A stretch of 64,000 nucleotides of DNA from Pycnococcus provasolii (GCA_938743325.2 OW568893.1:124001-188000), one strand, 5' to 3'; shown: positions 19,301 through 28,762, numbered from the stretch's first letter. Numbers and translations are program-made. Notes: generated by a model not told the origin, from the sequence alone.

Positions 19301-20404
19301 GTTCTCGAAGGCCGTCAGCCTCTTTGCCCGAGGCCTCGTCGCGACGTTCTTGACATAGATTTTTGCCACTTCCATCTGGCCACGCATCACCATCTTGTCA
19401 ATTGCAATCAAATCATACGCAAGCTGAACGAATGGAGTGGCAACGTGCAGATGCGGCTCTTCGAGCTCGTGCGCCGCGAGTCGTCGACCACATAGATCGC
19501 GCGCGTATTTCGCTTGACGCGTGGCGACAAGCTGCTGCAGCAAATTGATCTGAAAGCGCACCACGTTGGTGCGGAATGAGCCCTCACTTTCATGCAGCGT
19601 CGACCACTCACATGCGAGACATCCTGCATCCACCGCTCCGTTCCGGACAACGTAAGCTGCGAGCTGCTCTGAGAAAATGACGCTGTATTGCATGTGGCAA
19701 GCGAGCGAAGTGCATGCCGCCGTCGCCTTGGCGTGCGCGTAGAGTCCTTTTTCGAGCGCAGCGATGAGTCGTTCGTGTCTCGACGAGTTTGCGACGCCGC
19801 TCTCGACGAATACCGGAGCGGGAACTGCGAGTGCTAGTCTCACGGCGCCTCGGAGCACGGCGAGCGGCACCTTGAGCGCACCATTCTGATCGTCCGATTC
19901 GCATAGCTCATTCACAGCACGTTCGAAGACATCTGTGACAAGCTCGTGCACGTCATTGGCGTGCTTCGACGGATTGTCTAGGTGCTGCCCGAAGAGCAAG
20001 CTCACGGCTGCCGCCAGGCTACTTGCCGCAGAGACAGCCTGCCCAGGTGCGAATGCACTCGTCGTAAGCGCCTCCCGCGCCGCTCCGATGACGTGCCGCA
20101 TCTTCGCATCGGCATTCGCACCCTGTGTCTCGCTCAGCACGACGTCACCCGCGCCCAAGTCACCCGCACGCTTCGCCGCCTCCGCCGCGGCACTTCGAGC
20201 TATGCGCGCAAGTGCCAAAGCTTCACCGCGTGAATCCCCCAAAGACTCAGACGCGTCGTTCACCATACCGTCAACACGAGCGCGAACACGAGCACGAGCA
20301 CGGGCAGCGCTGAGCCGAGTGTGGGTGCCCGGAGACGGCGACTGAGCAGATGCGGCTGCGGGCGGAATCGTGCACGGCGCCACGGGAGAGGGAGAAGGGA
20401 GCAA
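16337..20404 (-). CDS. DEDDy 3'-5' exonuclease / YbaK / Mut7-C RNase fusion protein
   Basis: A 1355-residue intronless protein with four recognisable parts. Residues 1-570: helical region without a known domain. About 600-810: a DEDDy exonuclease with motif I CVIGADAEW, motif II GHGLGEDLRRV and motif III YAALDA. After a run of 13 Pro, about 935-1075 reads as a YbaK/ProX-type aminoacyl-tRNA deacylase (KSIAMMRRVDKRRS, then RLATPEECKNIFGFVPGSVP, then LQDAHIWLSGAG). About 1085-1220 is a Mut7-C RNase domain (DPALGKLGKWLRCLGLDAA, VVLTRDRRFL). The end holds a Zn ribbon made of RCNKCG and WRCSRCPRLFW. Worm and animal Mut-7 proteins pair the exonuclease with Mut7-C. A YbaK unit between them is not something I know, and it suggests action on tRNA 3' ends. 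Location is unknown. Confidence 0.85.
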   Translation of the reverse strand: MLPSPSPVAPCTIPPAAASAQSPSPGTHTRLSAARARARVRARVDGMVNDASESLGDSRGEALALARIARSAAAEAAKRAGDLGAGDVVLSETQGANADAKMRHVIGAAREALTTSAFAPGQAVSAASSLAAAVSLLFGQHLDNPSKHANDVHELVTDVFERAVNELCESDDQNGALKVPLAVLRGAVRLALAVPAPVFVESGVANSSRHERLIAALEKGLYAHAKATAACTSLACHMQYSVIFSEQLAAYVVRNGAVDAGCLACEWSTLHESEGSFRTNVVRFQINLLQQLVATRQAKYARDLCGRRLAAHELEEPHLHVATPFVQLAYDLIAIDKMVMRGQMEVAKIYVKNVATRPRAKRLTAFENVQQAQQAVIAARESLIAGEQCSDGSLPTPPPLLTMSRESYVRLLGDAACRCLVRRGLADVAYGWLVSDWELPPKELDVEARKLLKLLPRHGESRMPVKAEDAADAEASAVMRAMRGLLLCDIGEGSTTAVDAEFLGILGLAIPTHMSEVDPIDVDHPENLSGIAQLRAIASASASTRQGHYHNLALDIRIPDTSRDASGGAYMISNLSEGIWAIEHLRRAAGPSSSSDGICVIGADAEWRPETNWQSGEGEHAALDEDAQPLGSDGIPPLAMPGGSHRVATLQLAVKDAAFVFDMPALAAAYAADGSGHNSTTFALGLKALFGGSEEGEGHACVLIGHGLGEDLRRVRRGYGATFDGALLSFAKCLDLSPLRLMLTAQGSSNSSNNGRVSLSRMVEEVIGKPLDKTQRLTDWEKRPLEDAQLAYAALDAVASVEIWERMEDAYGAPEGCRDESARKLVFSVGQGGARRSSSPPPPPPPPPPPPPSQQTLSIDSEIIEDNDAEELSSMSSFAKAFDTWRARQNPTRSSFSPAIVDKSLLSDEKSLCRWIELHTGKPTDRDSPGSIRAVETKSIAMMRRVDKRRSTSPWIPAMVILPACSRVDMRAAQAALGGGALRLATPEECKNIFGFVPGSVPAGGFVCGTPPSGGSVVDSSLLQDAHIWLSGAGSSEKQAVFASFDELVSFASGEIAGISVGGVIQGNAPLPSPQLPPTPLMPTSSESVAPMRFAIDPALGKLGKWLRCLGLDAAMPSVDHFASAHLVSTHERSTVSRRWLRLVAARESRVVLTRDRRFLTDNHERACLLACMASGEMVHPLPAPPTVFFVTASKVRDQLAEVVRAFPRKIFSGEALGRSMLTRCNKCGASINSEKLPTSEVQELKKRQAQFRFNEVQGWEPPEGCVVVQNEEDGDEMDDSLLGEMEDTSDGGTVNDGNDDQLPVLPVWVRDVWRCSRCPRLFWVGPKSRRTVMHLEAVVKPLIEAALLSHQQHA

Positions 20405-20512
20405 AATGGGGCGCGAGCAGGACGCCAGGGGGGGAAGAAATTCCCAAACCCCGAAAATTCAGATTTTGGACAATTTTATCGTAGAGTTGTCTCTATTTGG
20501 TGATAGTCTATG

Positions 20513-23371
20513 TTACTCGACGCGCGCACGCTTGAAGCGCTCCTTCGCGCTCGCGGCGGCATCCAAAACAGCCTGAACGTCGTCGTCGTCGCCGCCGCCG
20601 TCGTCATCGTCGTCGTCGTCAAGGTCGAGGTCAATCTCCTCCGCGTTCTTTGTGGCAGGTGGGGCACGTGGCCGCGCCGCACCACCTGATTTTGCCTGGG
20701 TAGGATCGAGGTAGTATCCCACGCCAGATTTGCCAGTACGGAAAACATACCCCGGACGAGCACCCGCGAACGATGCTGAGGGCATGAAATCGCCGCCGCT
20801 GATCGTATTGCCAACGATGGGCTGCTGCGTGGAAGCCACGAAACCTGGCAGAGCCTCCGTCGCCGCAGCACCACTTGCCGCCGCCGCTGCCGCCGCCGCA
20901 ATCGCGTTTTCCGGGCCAAACGCCGCCGCAACGCTGCGCTTGATACGAAGCATCTCACGAAAGGTAGCCTCGTCGCCATGACGTACCTCAAATTCGCTCC
21001 ACGCCGTCCAGAACGACGTCGCCTTGCCCGGGTCCGCGAGCTGTGCGGCATGCGAATAAATGGCCCGCGTTCGGTCCACCTCGCCTAGACTTAGCTCGAG
21101 AGATGCCCACCTAACACAGAGCGCAAGTGTATCCTCGTCCGGAAGACCCACGCCACTTGCATCGACTCCAAGGTCGCGATTTACGGACCTCTGGTAGACG
21201 TCTCGAGCCTTGTCAATGCCAAACAGAGTGCGTGCACGCTCAGCGTATAGCTCAATGATGCCACGGCGCTCGTCTCTTTTCACACGCGACGAGGCCTTGT
21301 CGTATACGTCCATCGCCCTGCGAGCGAGCCCGTGCTCCTCCTCAAGGCGCGCGAGGTCGACGAAGAACGCACGCGACAAGTCCTGCGGACAGCCGCTCGA
21401 TAAGCATTGATCGTACAGGTCGCGCAGGCGCTCCATCTTGCGTCCCTCGTACCGCTCGTGAAATTTGCTGAGATAGGTTCTCCAGATTTCCACGCAGTTG
21501 GGCCAGTTAAAGAGGCTTACTCCACGCTCGTAGATGCGAAACGCCTCCTCGAAGAACGTCTTCTCCCACAGCAGGAGAGCATAATTGAGCACCGTCTGAG
21601 GCGTCGCGAGCTTGCGCGCGAGTCGATCGTCGTAGGCGGCACGCACGTCATCCAGGCTGTCTGCGAGAGACTCCTCGAGGTCGCAACGCAGATCCCACAG
21701 CCTCTGCGACCTTGCGGCAGCCCCGGCGACGTCGTGGTTCTCCTCTCCGTCGTGATCCATCGCGTCGCCAATCACAACATGCCGAGGCGTCGGAGCCTTT
21801 GTGGCGCGGCGGCTGAGCGATAGCGCATCTTCGTAGCACTTCTGCCTGAGCTCCATCTCAATTCTCTCGCACCACACCGTCGCACAGTCCTCTGCACGTT
21901 TGAATGGCGAACGTGCCGCGCGCTCGAATGTCTCTCGCGCCTTTTTCACGTCACCTCGCTGCTCGTGGAATTGTGCGTACGAGACCCACAGCTCCACTGG
22001 ACGCCCGTCATCTTTGCCTCCAGCTCCCTCGACAACCGTGCTCACCGCCTCGTCGTACGTCGACACCTGGCTGCGAATGTCCCCTTCGTACAACTCGACG
22101 CGCTTTAGCCACTCGGGCACACTGTTGGGATTTTGACGCAGTCTCACACTGGAGACGAGCAGTGGTCGACGTGCCATGAGATGCTCAAGGCGTGCGAGAC
22201 GAAGGTCGAGGTCAGACAGAGCGGACGGCGATTTGGCGGCACGTACGAGCAGGGGGTCGGGTGCTCCGGCGGCTACAGCATCCGTTTCAGTTTGTAGTCT
22301 CTGCTCGTCGTCGTCGTTGTTGTCGACATCCGCCTCCTCCATCTTCGCGCGAAGCACGCTCTCCTCGAATTGCGCGAGTGCATCGAACACGAGGCTAAAG
22401 TCGCGTACGGTGCGCACGCTCTCGAGTGCCTCGTCGTAGACGTCGCGCGCTTGTTCGTACAAGCCTCTTCTGATGTAATAGTCAGCGAGCGCAGTCCACA
22501 GTCGTCCAACATCGGATTGAAAGCGTTCGATGCCGCCGCGGAAGATGGCGTCAACGTTGAGCGCCTGTCTTCCCACAGACGTGGGGTGGCTTGTGATGAG
22601 GTTGCACAGCTCCAGCCACAAGTCGTGTTGGGACTTGCCTAACGACGACGAGTCTTGCTTGTCGAGCACGTTTCCTAGTAAACGAGCCGCTTCGTCGTAC
22701 ACGCCTCGAGACTGGAGCGTGGAGATGTACTCGTCGACTTTGTTGGGTTGCAGCTGCATCGCACGTGAGTACGCGAGAATGAGTGTGCCAACAGGCACGG
22801 AGTCGGCGTGCTTGTGTATGTACGTGAGAAACGGTTCCCAGACTTGCGAATGTAGTGTGATTGGCAGAGCTTGCAGAGCCCGGTTGAGTGTCGTTCTTGC
22901 TTTTTGTATTTGGTGCTGTTCCAGTAGAGTTGCTATGTATTCAGCCCACATGACGGGCATTTTCGGGAGGTTTGTCACCGCACGTTCGTACAGGCTGTTT
23001 AAGGCTTCCACTTCCGGGTCTAGAACCGAATCCAAACCAGACCCCTCTGTCGAGGCACCACCGTGCGAAGTTGACGACAACGACGGAGAAGAGCACACGA
23101 CGGAGAGCGGTGCGCCGTGCCGAAGAGATCGGAGTGCAGCTGTGAATTCCGCGAGAAGCATGCGCCAGAGTTTGTACGATCCGGGCAGGTAAGAGACGGC
23201 GCGGAGGTAGATGTGGCGAGAGCAAGGAAAGGAAACGTGGCGCGCGGCACGTATGTATTCAAGGTAGGAAGCAAGGCTGTACGGGTTTTGGAGCAGAAGG
23301 GACTCCAATGGGGGCGAGAAGAACACACCAATTGGTTGTGTCAGACATGAAGATTCTGTCGTCGTCGCCAT
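20513..23371 (-). CDS. SYF1: Pre-mRNA splicing factor SYF1 (XAB2)
   Basis: 952 residues made almost entirely of HAT (half-a-TPR) repeats. SYF1 is a scaffold of the NineTeen/Prp19 complex in the activated spliceosome. Examples of repeat cores are YNPYSLASYLEYIRAARH near the N-terminus (here NPYSLASYLEYIRA), VWEPFLTYIHKH, LWTALADYYIRRGLYEQARD and NCVEIWRTYLSKFHERY. The C-terminal region AGYVF-type segment (GARPGYVFRTGKSGV) and an Asp-rich stretch close the protein, as in other SYF1 members, which usually run 800-900 residues. The start Met at 23371 precedes a normal SYF1 beginning. It shares a 136-bp divergent promoter with the Lin0512 gene, filled largely by a TTAGGG array. Confidence 0.93.
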   Translation of the reverse strand: MATTTESSCLTQPIGVFFSPPLESLLLQNPYSLASYLEYIRAARHVSFPCSRHIYLRAVSYLPGSYKLWRMLLAEFTAALRSLRHGAPLSVVCSSPSLSSTSHGGASTEGSGLDSVLDPEVEALNSLYERAVTNLPKMPVMWAEYIATLLEQHQIQKARTTLNRALQALPITLHSQVWEPFLTYIHKHADSVPVGTLILAYSRAMQLQPNKVDEYISTLQSRGVYDEAARLLGNVLDKQDSSSLGKSQHDLWLELCNLITSHPTSVGRQALNVDAIFRGGIERFQSDVGRLWTALADYYIRRGLYEQARDVYDEALESVRTVRDFSLVFDALAQFEESVLRAKMEEADVDNNDDDEQRLQTETDAVAAGAPDPLLVRAAKSPSALSDLDLRLARLEHLMARRPLLVSSVRLRQNPNSVPEWLKRVELYEGDIRSQVSTYDEAVSTVVEGAGGKDDGRPVELWVSYAQFHEQRGDVKKARETFERAARSPFKRAEDCATVWCERIEMELRQKCYEDALSLSRRATKAPTPRHVVIGDAMDHDGEENHDVAGAAARSQRLWDLRCDLEESLADSLDDVRAAYDDRLARKLATPQTVLNYALLLWEKTFFEEAFRIYERGVSLFNWPNCVEIWRTYLSKFHERYEGRKMERLRDLYDQCLSSGCPQDLSRAFFVDLARLEEEHGLARRAMDVYDKASSRVKRDERRGIIELYAERARTLFGIDKARDVYQRSVNRDLGVDASGVGLPDEDTLALCVRWASLELSLGEVDRTRAIYSHAAQLADPGKATSFWTAWSEFEVRHGDEATFREMLRIKRSVAAAFGPENAIAAAAAAAASGAAATEALPGFVASTQQPIVGNTISGGDFMPSASFAGARPGYVFRTGKSGVGYYLDPTQAKSGGAARPRAPPATKNAEEIDLDLDDDDDDDGGGDDDDVQAVLDAAASAKERFKRARVE

Positions 23372-23421
23372 GACCCGTGTGTTGTTTTGTTTTGTCTAAT
23401 GGGGATGGCGGCGGCGGCGGA

Positions 23422-23478
23422 GGGTTAGGGTTAGGGCTTTAGGTTAGGGTTAGGGTTAGGGTTAGGGTTAGGGTTCGG
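23422..23478 (+). repeat. TTAGGG array in a divergent promoter
   Basis: About eight GGTTAG-type units with one interruption (GGGCTTTAGG). It occupies nearly half of the 136 bp between the SYF1 start (23371) and the Lin0512 start (23508). Confidence 0.9.
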
Positions 23479-23507
23479 GCTGTTCCTTTTTCTCCCTCTG
23501 ACATCTG

Positions 23508-24056
23508 ATGAATATTCCTGCTCTTCGCATGTCACGCGCGTGTTCATTCAAAGTCGTATCTGCATCTGCGTATTCCACAAAACTTACTCGTTGTTGTCGT
23601 CCACTGCGCTTGCACCGTCGTAGTAATTGGCCGCTTTGCAGGCTACAGTGTAATTTGTCTTCTTCATCACGGGCCACGGCTCGCGCTTGTGCATCGATGC
23701 AGCGTGCGCTTTTCATCGAGGTGGGGTTTGGCAATGACGGACACGGGCAGAACGCGACGAAGGCGAGCGTGAGAGCTGCTCGAAATGCCATCGAGTTCAA
23801 CTCGCTCCCGTCGCTGTCTGAGCTCATACCTGGTGGACGCGACGGCATGAAAGTGCACGTGATTCTAGGCGTGCCGGACGCGTACGTCGTCGACGTCGAC
23901 GTCGAGCAGGTCAAGGGTGTATTTCCGTACGGCACTGTGACCGTGGAAGCGCGTGCGGGTGGGCTCGCGGCGCCGAGCGGCGTCGCCATCAAGGAGCTCG
24001 GCGACGCGAACGACGACATGGTCATCGTCGTCGCGCACGTCACCGTCGGATACTAA
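23508..24056 (+). CDS. Lin0512 family protein, probably organelle-targeted
   Basis: 182 residues. From about residue 64 it reads MQRALFIEVGFGNDGHGQNA then KASVRAARNAIEFNSLPS and VHVILGVPDAYVVDVD, the conserved core of the Lin0512 family found in bacteria, cyanobacteria and algae. That core is about 115 residues and its biochemical role is not established; the fold is small and alpha/beta. The preceding 63 residues are rich in Arg, Ser, Ala and Cys with almost no acidic residues, as expected for a chloroplast or mitochondrial transit peptide. The Met at 23700 would give a bare core, so the targeting extension is an inference from composition. Confidence 0.8.
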   Translation: MNIPALRMSRACSFKVVSASAYSTKLTRCCRPLRLHRRSNWPLCRLQCNLSSSSRATARACASMQRALFIEVGFGNDGHGQNATKASVRAARNAIEFNSLPSLSELIPGGRDGMKVHVILGVPDAYVVDVDVEQVKGVFPYGTVTVEARAGGLAAPSGVAIKELGDANDDMVIVVAHVTVGY

Positions 24057-24847
24057 TCTGAACCTAACAACTACTTATTACGATAGTAATAATAAGGACA
24101 TATTGTAAAGGTACACGCAAATCACTAAAACATCAAAAACCCGAAACCACAACCAAACGGCTCACGGTGAGGTTCCACGAACCAAAGGTTGCTCACAACA
24201 ACCTTGGCTCCGTTCACGGGCGAAGAGGTATCGCGCGAGCTCCTTCCTCCTCAAAGCCATGCCAGAGAGAAGGAATCCGAGACGGGCATTCTATTCTACC
24301 TTCCTACCAAATATCAGAAGCCAACCAAAGCAAGAACGCCAAAAAGCCATGAATGAAATGCAATGGACAATGGTGGATCCCCAGACACCTGCCAGCCGCA
24401 CCAGCAATACCAGCCACACCCTGGGGAAGCGGAAGCAGCCGTCCCGCGCCACAACAAGGGGATCCCCAGAAAAAAAAAACCTTCCAGAAAACCTTCCAGA
24501 GACGTTCTTCCAGAAGAGAACGAGAACGAGGGCTCCGGAAGGGGATAAGGCTGCACCTTCGCTCGCCTTCCCGAACCAACGCAACGAGAGAAGCAGAACA
24601 GGGGTCCCTGCCGCCACTTGCTGGAAATTCCTCGCCCTAATTCGTCCTTGGGATTGTTTTCTCTCTTTTTTCTCGCCCCTTTTTGTCGACCACAAGAACC
24701 CCTCGGAGGCGAGGAGGGGGTGGGCCCCGTTCTCGCCCCCCGAACTCGTTCTCGGCAGCAGCCTCCTTTTTGTGGTTTCGCTCATCCGCCGTTCATTCTT
24801 CACCTTCACACGGCTTAAGTAAGTTTCATAGACTAAGTTCATAAGCT
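24057..24847. other. Upstream region and leader of the Hsp70 gene
   Basis: No gene is seen. The region contains two GGATCCCC cores (24375 and 24460), a heat-shock-element cluster (24482-24526) and a pyrimidine-rich stretch (24655-24680). Open frames on both strands are overlapping and domain-free. The transcribed leader probably begins between the element cluster and the ATG at 24848, giving a 5' UTR of up to about 300 nt. Confidence 0.5.
24482..24526 (+). promoter_or_regulatory. Heat-shock element cluster
   Basis: Alternating TTC/GAA units at 2-bp spacing: TTCCAGAA (24482-24489), TTCCAGA (24494-24500), then TTCTTCCAGAAGAGAACGAG and a further GAA. This is the nGAAnnTTCn pattern bound by heat-shock factor trimers. 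It sits about 325-365 bp upstream of the Hsp70 ATG, directly after a GGATCCCC core, and explains likely heat or light-stress induction. Confidence 0.75.
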
Positions 24848-26887
24848 ATGATGAAGTCACGCATTCAAAACATGCCTCGTGCTGCTCGTACCCCTCGTAC
24901 CTCGGTTTACAGCTCGCGTCGCTCCTCCGTCCGCGCACGTGCGGAGAAAGTTGTGGGTATCGACTTAGGTACCACCAACAGTGCTGTGGCGGCGATGGAA
25001 GGTGGGAAACCAACCATCGTTACCAACGCAGAAGGACAACGCACGACGCCGTCTGTCGTCGCGTACAGCAAAACAGGTGACCAGCTTGTGGGACAAATCG
25101 CCAAGCGACAGGCGGTTGTGAACCCCGAAAATACCTTCTTCAGCGTCAAGCGATTCATTGGAAGGCGCATGGAAGAGGTCACCTCCGAGTGCACGCAGGT
25201 GCCGTACGACGTCGTGCGCGACGCGAACGGGAACGTCAAAATCAAGTGCAGCAACATCGACAAGGAGTTCGCCGCCGAGGAAATTTCCGCGCAGGTGCTT
25301 CGCAAGCTCTGCGAGGATGCGGGAAAGTTCCTCGGAGAAAAGGTGGACAAGGCGGTCATCACCGTGCCCGCGTACTTCAACGACAGCCAGCGACAGGCCA
25401 CCAAAGACGCAGGCAAGATTGCAGGAATCGAGGTGCTCCGCATCATCAACGAGCCCACCGCAGCCTCGCTCGCGTACGGGTTCGAGAAGGGGTCCAACGA
25501 GACCATCCTCGTGTTCGACCTCGGCGGTGGTACGTTCGACGTCAGCGTGCTTGAGGTGGGAGACGGCGTGTTCGAGGTGCTCTCCACGTCCGGAGACACC
25601 CACCTCGGCGGAGACGACTTCGACAAGCGCATCGTCGACTTCCTCGCCGATGACTTCAAGTCCGCCGAGGGAATCGACCTGCGAACCGACAAGCAGGCGC
25701 TGCAGCGACTCATGGAGGCTGCGGAGAAGACGAAGCAGGAGCTGTCGAGCACCACGCAGAGCAGCGTGTCTCTTCCCTTCATCACCGCCACCGCGGACGG
25801 ACCGAAGCACATCGACACAACCATCACGCGCCAAAAGTTCGAGGAGCTGTGCGCTGACCTCATCGACCGATGCCGCATCCCCGTCGAGAGCGCGCTCAGC
25901 GACGCCAAGCTGTCGCTGAACGAGATCAACGAGGTGATCCTCGTCGGAGGATCCACGCGCATTCCCGCCGTGCAGGCTCTCGTGCGCTCGCTCACCGGAC
26001 GCGACCCGAACGTGACGGTGAACCCCGACGAGGTGGTGGCACTCGGCGCCGCCGTGCAGGGAGGCGTTCTCGCCGGAGAGGTGAGCGACATCGTGCTTCT
26101 CGACGTCACGCCGCTCAGCCTTGGACTGGAGACGCTCGGTGGCGTGATGACGAAGATCATCCCGCGAAACACCACGCTGCCCACGTCGAAGAGCGAGGTG
26201 TTCTCCACCGCCGCCGACGGCCAGACGAGCGTGGAGATCAACGTGCTCCAGGGTGAGCGCGAGATGGTGACTGACAACAAGTCGCTCGGAAACTTCCGCC
26301 TGGACGGAATCCCGCCCGCGCCACGCGGCGTGCCGCAGGTCGAGGTGAAGTTCGACATTGACGCGAACGGAATCCTCAGCGTGACGGCTTCGGACAAGGG
26401 AACGGGTAAGCAGACGGACATCAAGATCACCGGAGCATCGACGCTGTCTGACAATGAGGTGGAGAGCATGATGAAGGATGCCGAGGCGAATGCCGACGCG
26501 GACAAGGAGAAGCGCGACGCCATCGACACGAAGAACAGCGCCGACAGCATGCTCTACCAGACGAAGAAGCAGCTCACCGAGCTTGGCGACAAGATCCCTG
26601 AAGATGTCAAGTCAAAGGTGGAGGCGAAGTTGGGAGAGCTCGAGGAGGCGATCAACTCCGACAACACTGAGAAGATGAAGGCTGCGCAGGAGGCTCTGCA
26701 GCAGGAGGTGATGGCAATGGGACAGAGCATGTACCAGCAGCCGGGTGCTGATGCCGGCGCCGCTGGCCCGGGAGGCCCGGGAGGCCCAGAAGGCCCGGGA
26801 GGCCCCGGCGCTGGCCCGAGTGGAGCCGCTGACGACGTGATTGACGCCGACTTCTCGCCGTCGGAGGACAAGCCGAAGGACAAATAA
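24848..26887 (+). CDS. HSP70B: Chloroplast stromal Hsp70 (DnaK-type chaperone)
   Basis: 679 residues, intronless. Residues 1-36 are Arg/Ser/Ala-rich with few acidic residues ([16 protein letters not shown]), a transit peptide for the stroma. The nucleotide-binding domain opens with [19 protein letters not shown] and has [14 protein letters not shown] and [14 protein letters not shown]. The linker [14 protein letters not shown] leads to the substrate-binding domain. The end, [20 protein letters not shown] after a Gly/Pro-rich stretch, is typical of the cyanobacterial/plastid lineage (DVIDADF). It folds imported proteins and works with J-domain and GrpE partners in the stroma. Regulation is likely through the heat-shock elements upstream. 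Downstream it converges with the GDT1 gene across 400 bp. Confidence 0.96.
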   Translation: MMKSRIQNMPRAARTPRTSVYSSRRSSVRARAEKVVGIDLGTTNSAVAAMEGGKPTIVTNAEGQRTTPSVVAYSKTGDQLVGQIAKRQAVVNPENTFFSVKRFIGRRMEEVTSECTQVPYDVVRDANGNVKIKCSNIDKEFAAEEISAQVLRKLCEDAGKFLGEKVDKAVITVPAYFNDSQRQATKDAGKIAGIEVLRIINEPTAASLAYGFEKGSNETILVFDLGGGTFDVSVLEVGDGVFEVLSTSGDTHLGGDDFDKRIVDFLADDFKSAEGIDLRTDKQALQRLMEAAEKTKQELSSTTQSSVSLPFITATADGPKHIDTTITRQKFEELCADLIDRCRIPVESALSDAKLSLNEINEVILVGGSTRIPAVQALVRSLTGRDPNVTVNPDEVVALGAAVQGGVLAGEVSDIVLLDVTPLSLGLETLGGVMTKIIPRNTTLPTSKSEVFSTAADGQTSVEINVLQGEREMVTDNKSLGNFRLDGIPPAPRGVPQVEVKFDIDANGILSVTASDKGTGKQTDIKITGASTLSDNEVESMMKDAEANADADKEKRDAIDTKNSADSMLYQTKKQLTELGDKIPEDVKSKVEAKLGELEEAINSDNTEKMKAAQEALQQEVMAMGQSMYQQPGADAGAAGPGGPGGPEGPGGPGAGPSGAADDVIDADFSPSEDKPKDK

Positions 26888-27293
26888 ATGGACGGAGCAG
26901 CTAGCTACGCGGCAGCAACATTAATTTTCGAGAATTGTGCTGCGTAATTTTTTTTGGTTGCCGTGTGTTGTGTGTTTTTTCTCTTCTTTCTTCTTTCATT
27001 TGCGGGAAATGGCGTTAGTGAGAAACGAAACATTTTTGGGCCATCATCTGTGTAAGCTGAAAAAACGAAGTTTCTTTTTCAAGACAAAAATAAACAAAAA
27101 AAAATGTTTGACGCAACCAACTCACCGCCCACACACAAGTAAGAGCTGGGAAGGAGTTGAGTGATGAATGGACGAGACGGTTGGACGTTGTATAAAACCC
27201 AGTTCCATTACTGAATGAGCAATCTTTAAATAATAGTCCTCTATTATTGTTTTCTTTTTCTTTTTTGTTTGCGTTGTGCCTCCTCTCCCCATC
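26888..27293. other. Intergenic region between convergent genes
   Basis: AT-rich 3' flanks of the Hsp70 and GDT1 genes, with poly(A) and poly(T) runs near 27088-27105 and 27250. No gene is seen. Confidence 0.5.
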
Positions 27294-28397
27294 CTAGCTG
27301 AAGAAGAAGTTGTGCACAGCAAACACGAGGAACAGAGCGCCGCCGACGGCTGCGACAGTCGACTGCGAGATTCTGAGCGCGACAAGTCGTCCTCCGACCA
27401 CCGCCAAGCCTGTGCAGATGGCATGTCCCAAGATTGCCCCGAGCGTCACACCGACGGGCGACTTGTGTGCTGCGAGCGTGATGGTTGCAATCTGGCTTCG
27501 GTCTCCCCACTCCGCTAAGAACGTCAGCACGAAGCACTCGAGGAAGATGGGCGTGCAGAACTGCGAGAGGAGCACGCGCCAAGCTTCGCGTTTGTTTGAC
27601 TTTGTGCGCGGCAAGCCTTCGGAGTGGTCGCTCAACTTCTCTTCCACCTCCTCGATTTCCTCCTGGATGCCTCCGCCTTCGTCCTTGCCTGTTGAGCTTC
27701 GGTATGCGATGTACAGCAGCCGTATGCCAAAGCACGTGTAGAGGAACGTCGCGAAGTGGTGCACGAGTTGTGCGTTCACGAGGTTTGGCACGACGAATCC
27801 GAGCGCTGTTGAGAGGATCGTCATGAGGATGAGCGCTCCCATGGCTGCTGAGTAGATGACGTAGCGTGGGTTTCGCATCGCCATGATGGCGGCGATGATG
27901 AACGTCTCGTCGCCGAGTTCGCTTACGAGGATCATGAAGAACGAGCTGAGAAATCCGTCGCTGAGCCTGTTGACGTCGCTAAGGTCGAACGGGTCTGTTT
28001 GTTGTTTTTCTGCGTCGGCTTTGTTTGTCGACGTTGCAGCGTCGCCGCCTTCGTGTCGCAGGTCGACGACGTCGTGGTGTTCGCCCGTGACTCCGAGGTG
28101 CGGGTCAAGGCGCAGATGTCCCGCTTTCGTCTCCCCTGCAACTGCCGACGATGCCGCCGCTACACCCGATGCTGACGCCACCACCGCCGACGCCGACGAC
28201 GACGACGAACCCGCCGTCAACGCCCCCAAGACGCCCCAATTACCAAAAAAGGCTACCAACACAAACACAAGCAAATGAAAAAGCTTCAAAGAGATATGAA
28301 GTGAGGGAGATCGCTTTCTGAGCCTCCGCTTAACATTTAAAGACGCGGCTCCCTCCGTACCCATACCCACACCCATACCCACGTGTGCGTGCGCCAT
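27294..28397 (-). CDS. GDT1/TMEM165-family divalent cation transporter (UPF0016)
   Basis: 367 residues with the two diagnostic UPF0016 motifs: SELGDETFIIAAIMAMR (about 158-174) and EWGDRSQIATITLAA (about 294-308), which together line the Ca2+/Mn2+ path. Each lies in a cluster of three helices, separated by an acidic loop (EEIEEVEEKLSD). The N-terminus has a long basic start, then LFHLLVFVLVAFFGNWGVLG and an Ala/Ser stretch, reading as a signal peptide or anchor more than a plastid transit peptide. So a Golgi or other secretory-pathway member (TMEM165/Gdt1p or plant GDT3-5 type) is more likely than thylakoid PAM71. Known relatives import Mn2+/Ca2+ in exchange for H+ and support glycosylation. 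Confidence 0.88.
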   Translation of the reverse strand: MAHAHVGMGVGMGTEGAASLNVKRRLRKRSPSLHISLKLFHLLVFVLVAFFGNWGVLGALTAGSSSSSASAVVASASGVAAASSAVAGETKAGHLRLDPHLGVTGEHHDVVDLRHEGGDAATSTNKADAEKQQTDPFDLSDVNRLSDGFLSSFFMILVSELGDETFIIAAIMAMRNPRYVIYSAAMGALILMTILSTALGFVVPNLVNAQLVHHFATFLYTCFGIRLLYIAYRSSTGKDEGGGIQEEIEEVEEKLSDHSEGLPRTKSNKREAWRVLLSQFCTPIFLECFVLTFLAEWGDRSQIATITLAAHKSPVGVTLGAILGHAICTGLAVVGGRLVALRISQSTVAAVGGALFLVFAVHNFFFS

Positions 28398-28762
28398 AGA
28401 AACAACAGACCGATCGCAAGCACCTTAGGGGCAGCGCCTTCGGAGGAAACCTAACACTGGACGCAGATGGGATGGGGATGCAGATCGCAACAAACAACTA
28501 CCGCGTGCTCCAGGGGACCTCCCTCCGGAAAGTCGCGAGCGAGAAAAAAAACTAAAAAAGACAAGGGGTCTGCAGTGGATCCCCAACAAGACCTTGTTTG
28601 AGTTGATTCGCGGCCACCTAACCTTAAGTGGTGGGGAAAGACGCCACGCCACCACGGCCGGCCATTTCATTTTTTTTTTTTTTTTTAAGCCCTTGAGCAT
28701 GTGCAGACCTCATCATGCCGTATCAACATTCATGAGTGAGTGAGTGGCGAATGTGTGTTACT
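28398..28762. other. Upstream region of the GDT1 gene
   Basis: A 365-bp gap between two minus-strand genes. It holds a GGATCCCC core (28577) about 180 bp before the GDT1 start and a 15-bp T run near 28670-28686. No gene is seen. Confidence 0.5.

Noticed and set aside
23422-23478. Possible chromosome end
   Set aside because: The arrays are short, internal, flanked by genes on both sides and occur in both orientations, so they are interstitial.
24259-24842. Long open frames on both strands upstream of Hsp70
   Set aside because: They overlap the heat-shock elements and leader and show no protein-like conservation.
24907-26550. 547-codon open frame antisense to Hsp70
   Set aside because: It mirrors a highly conserved, GC-rich coding sequence; such antisense frames arise from codon bias, and it has no domain of its own.
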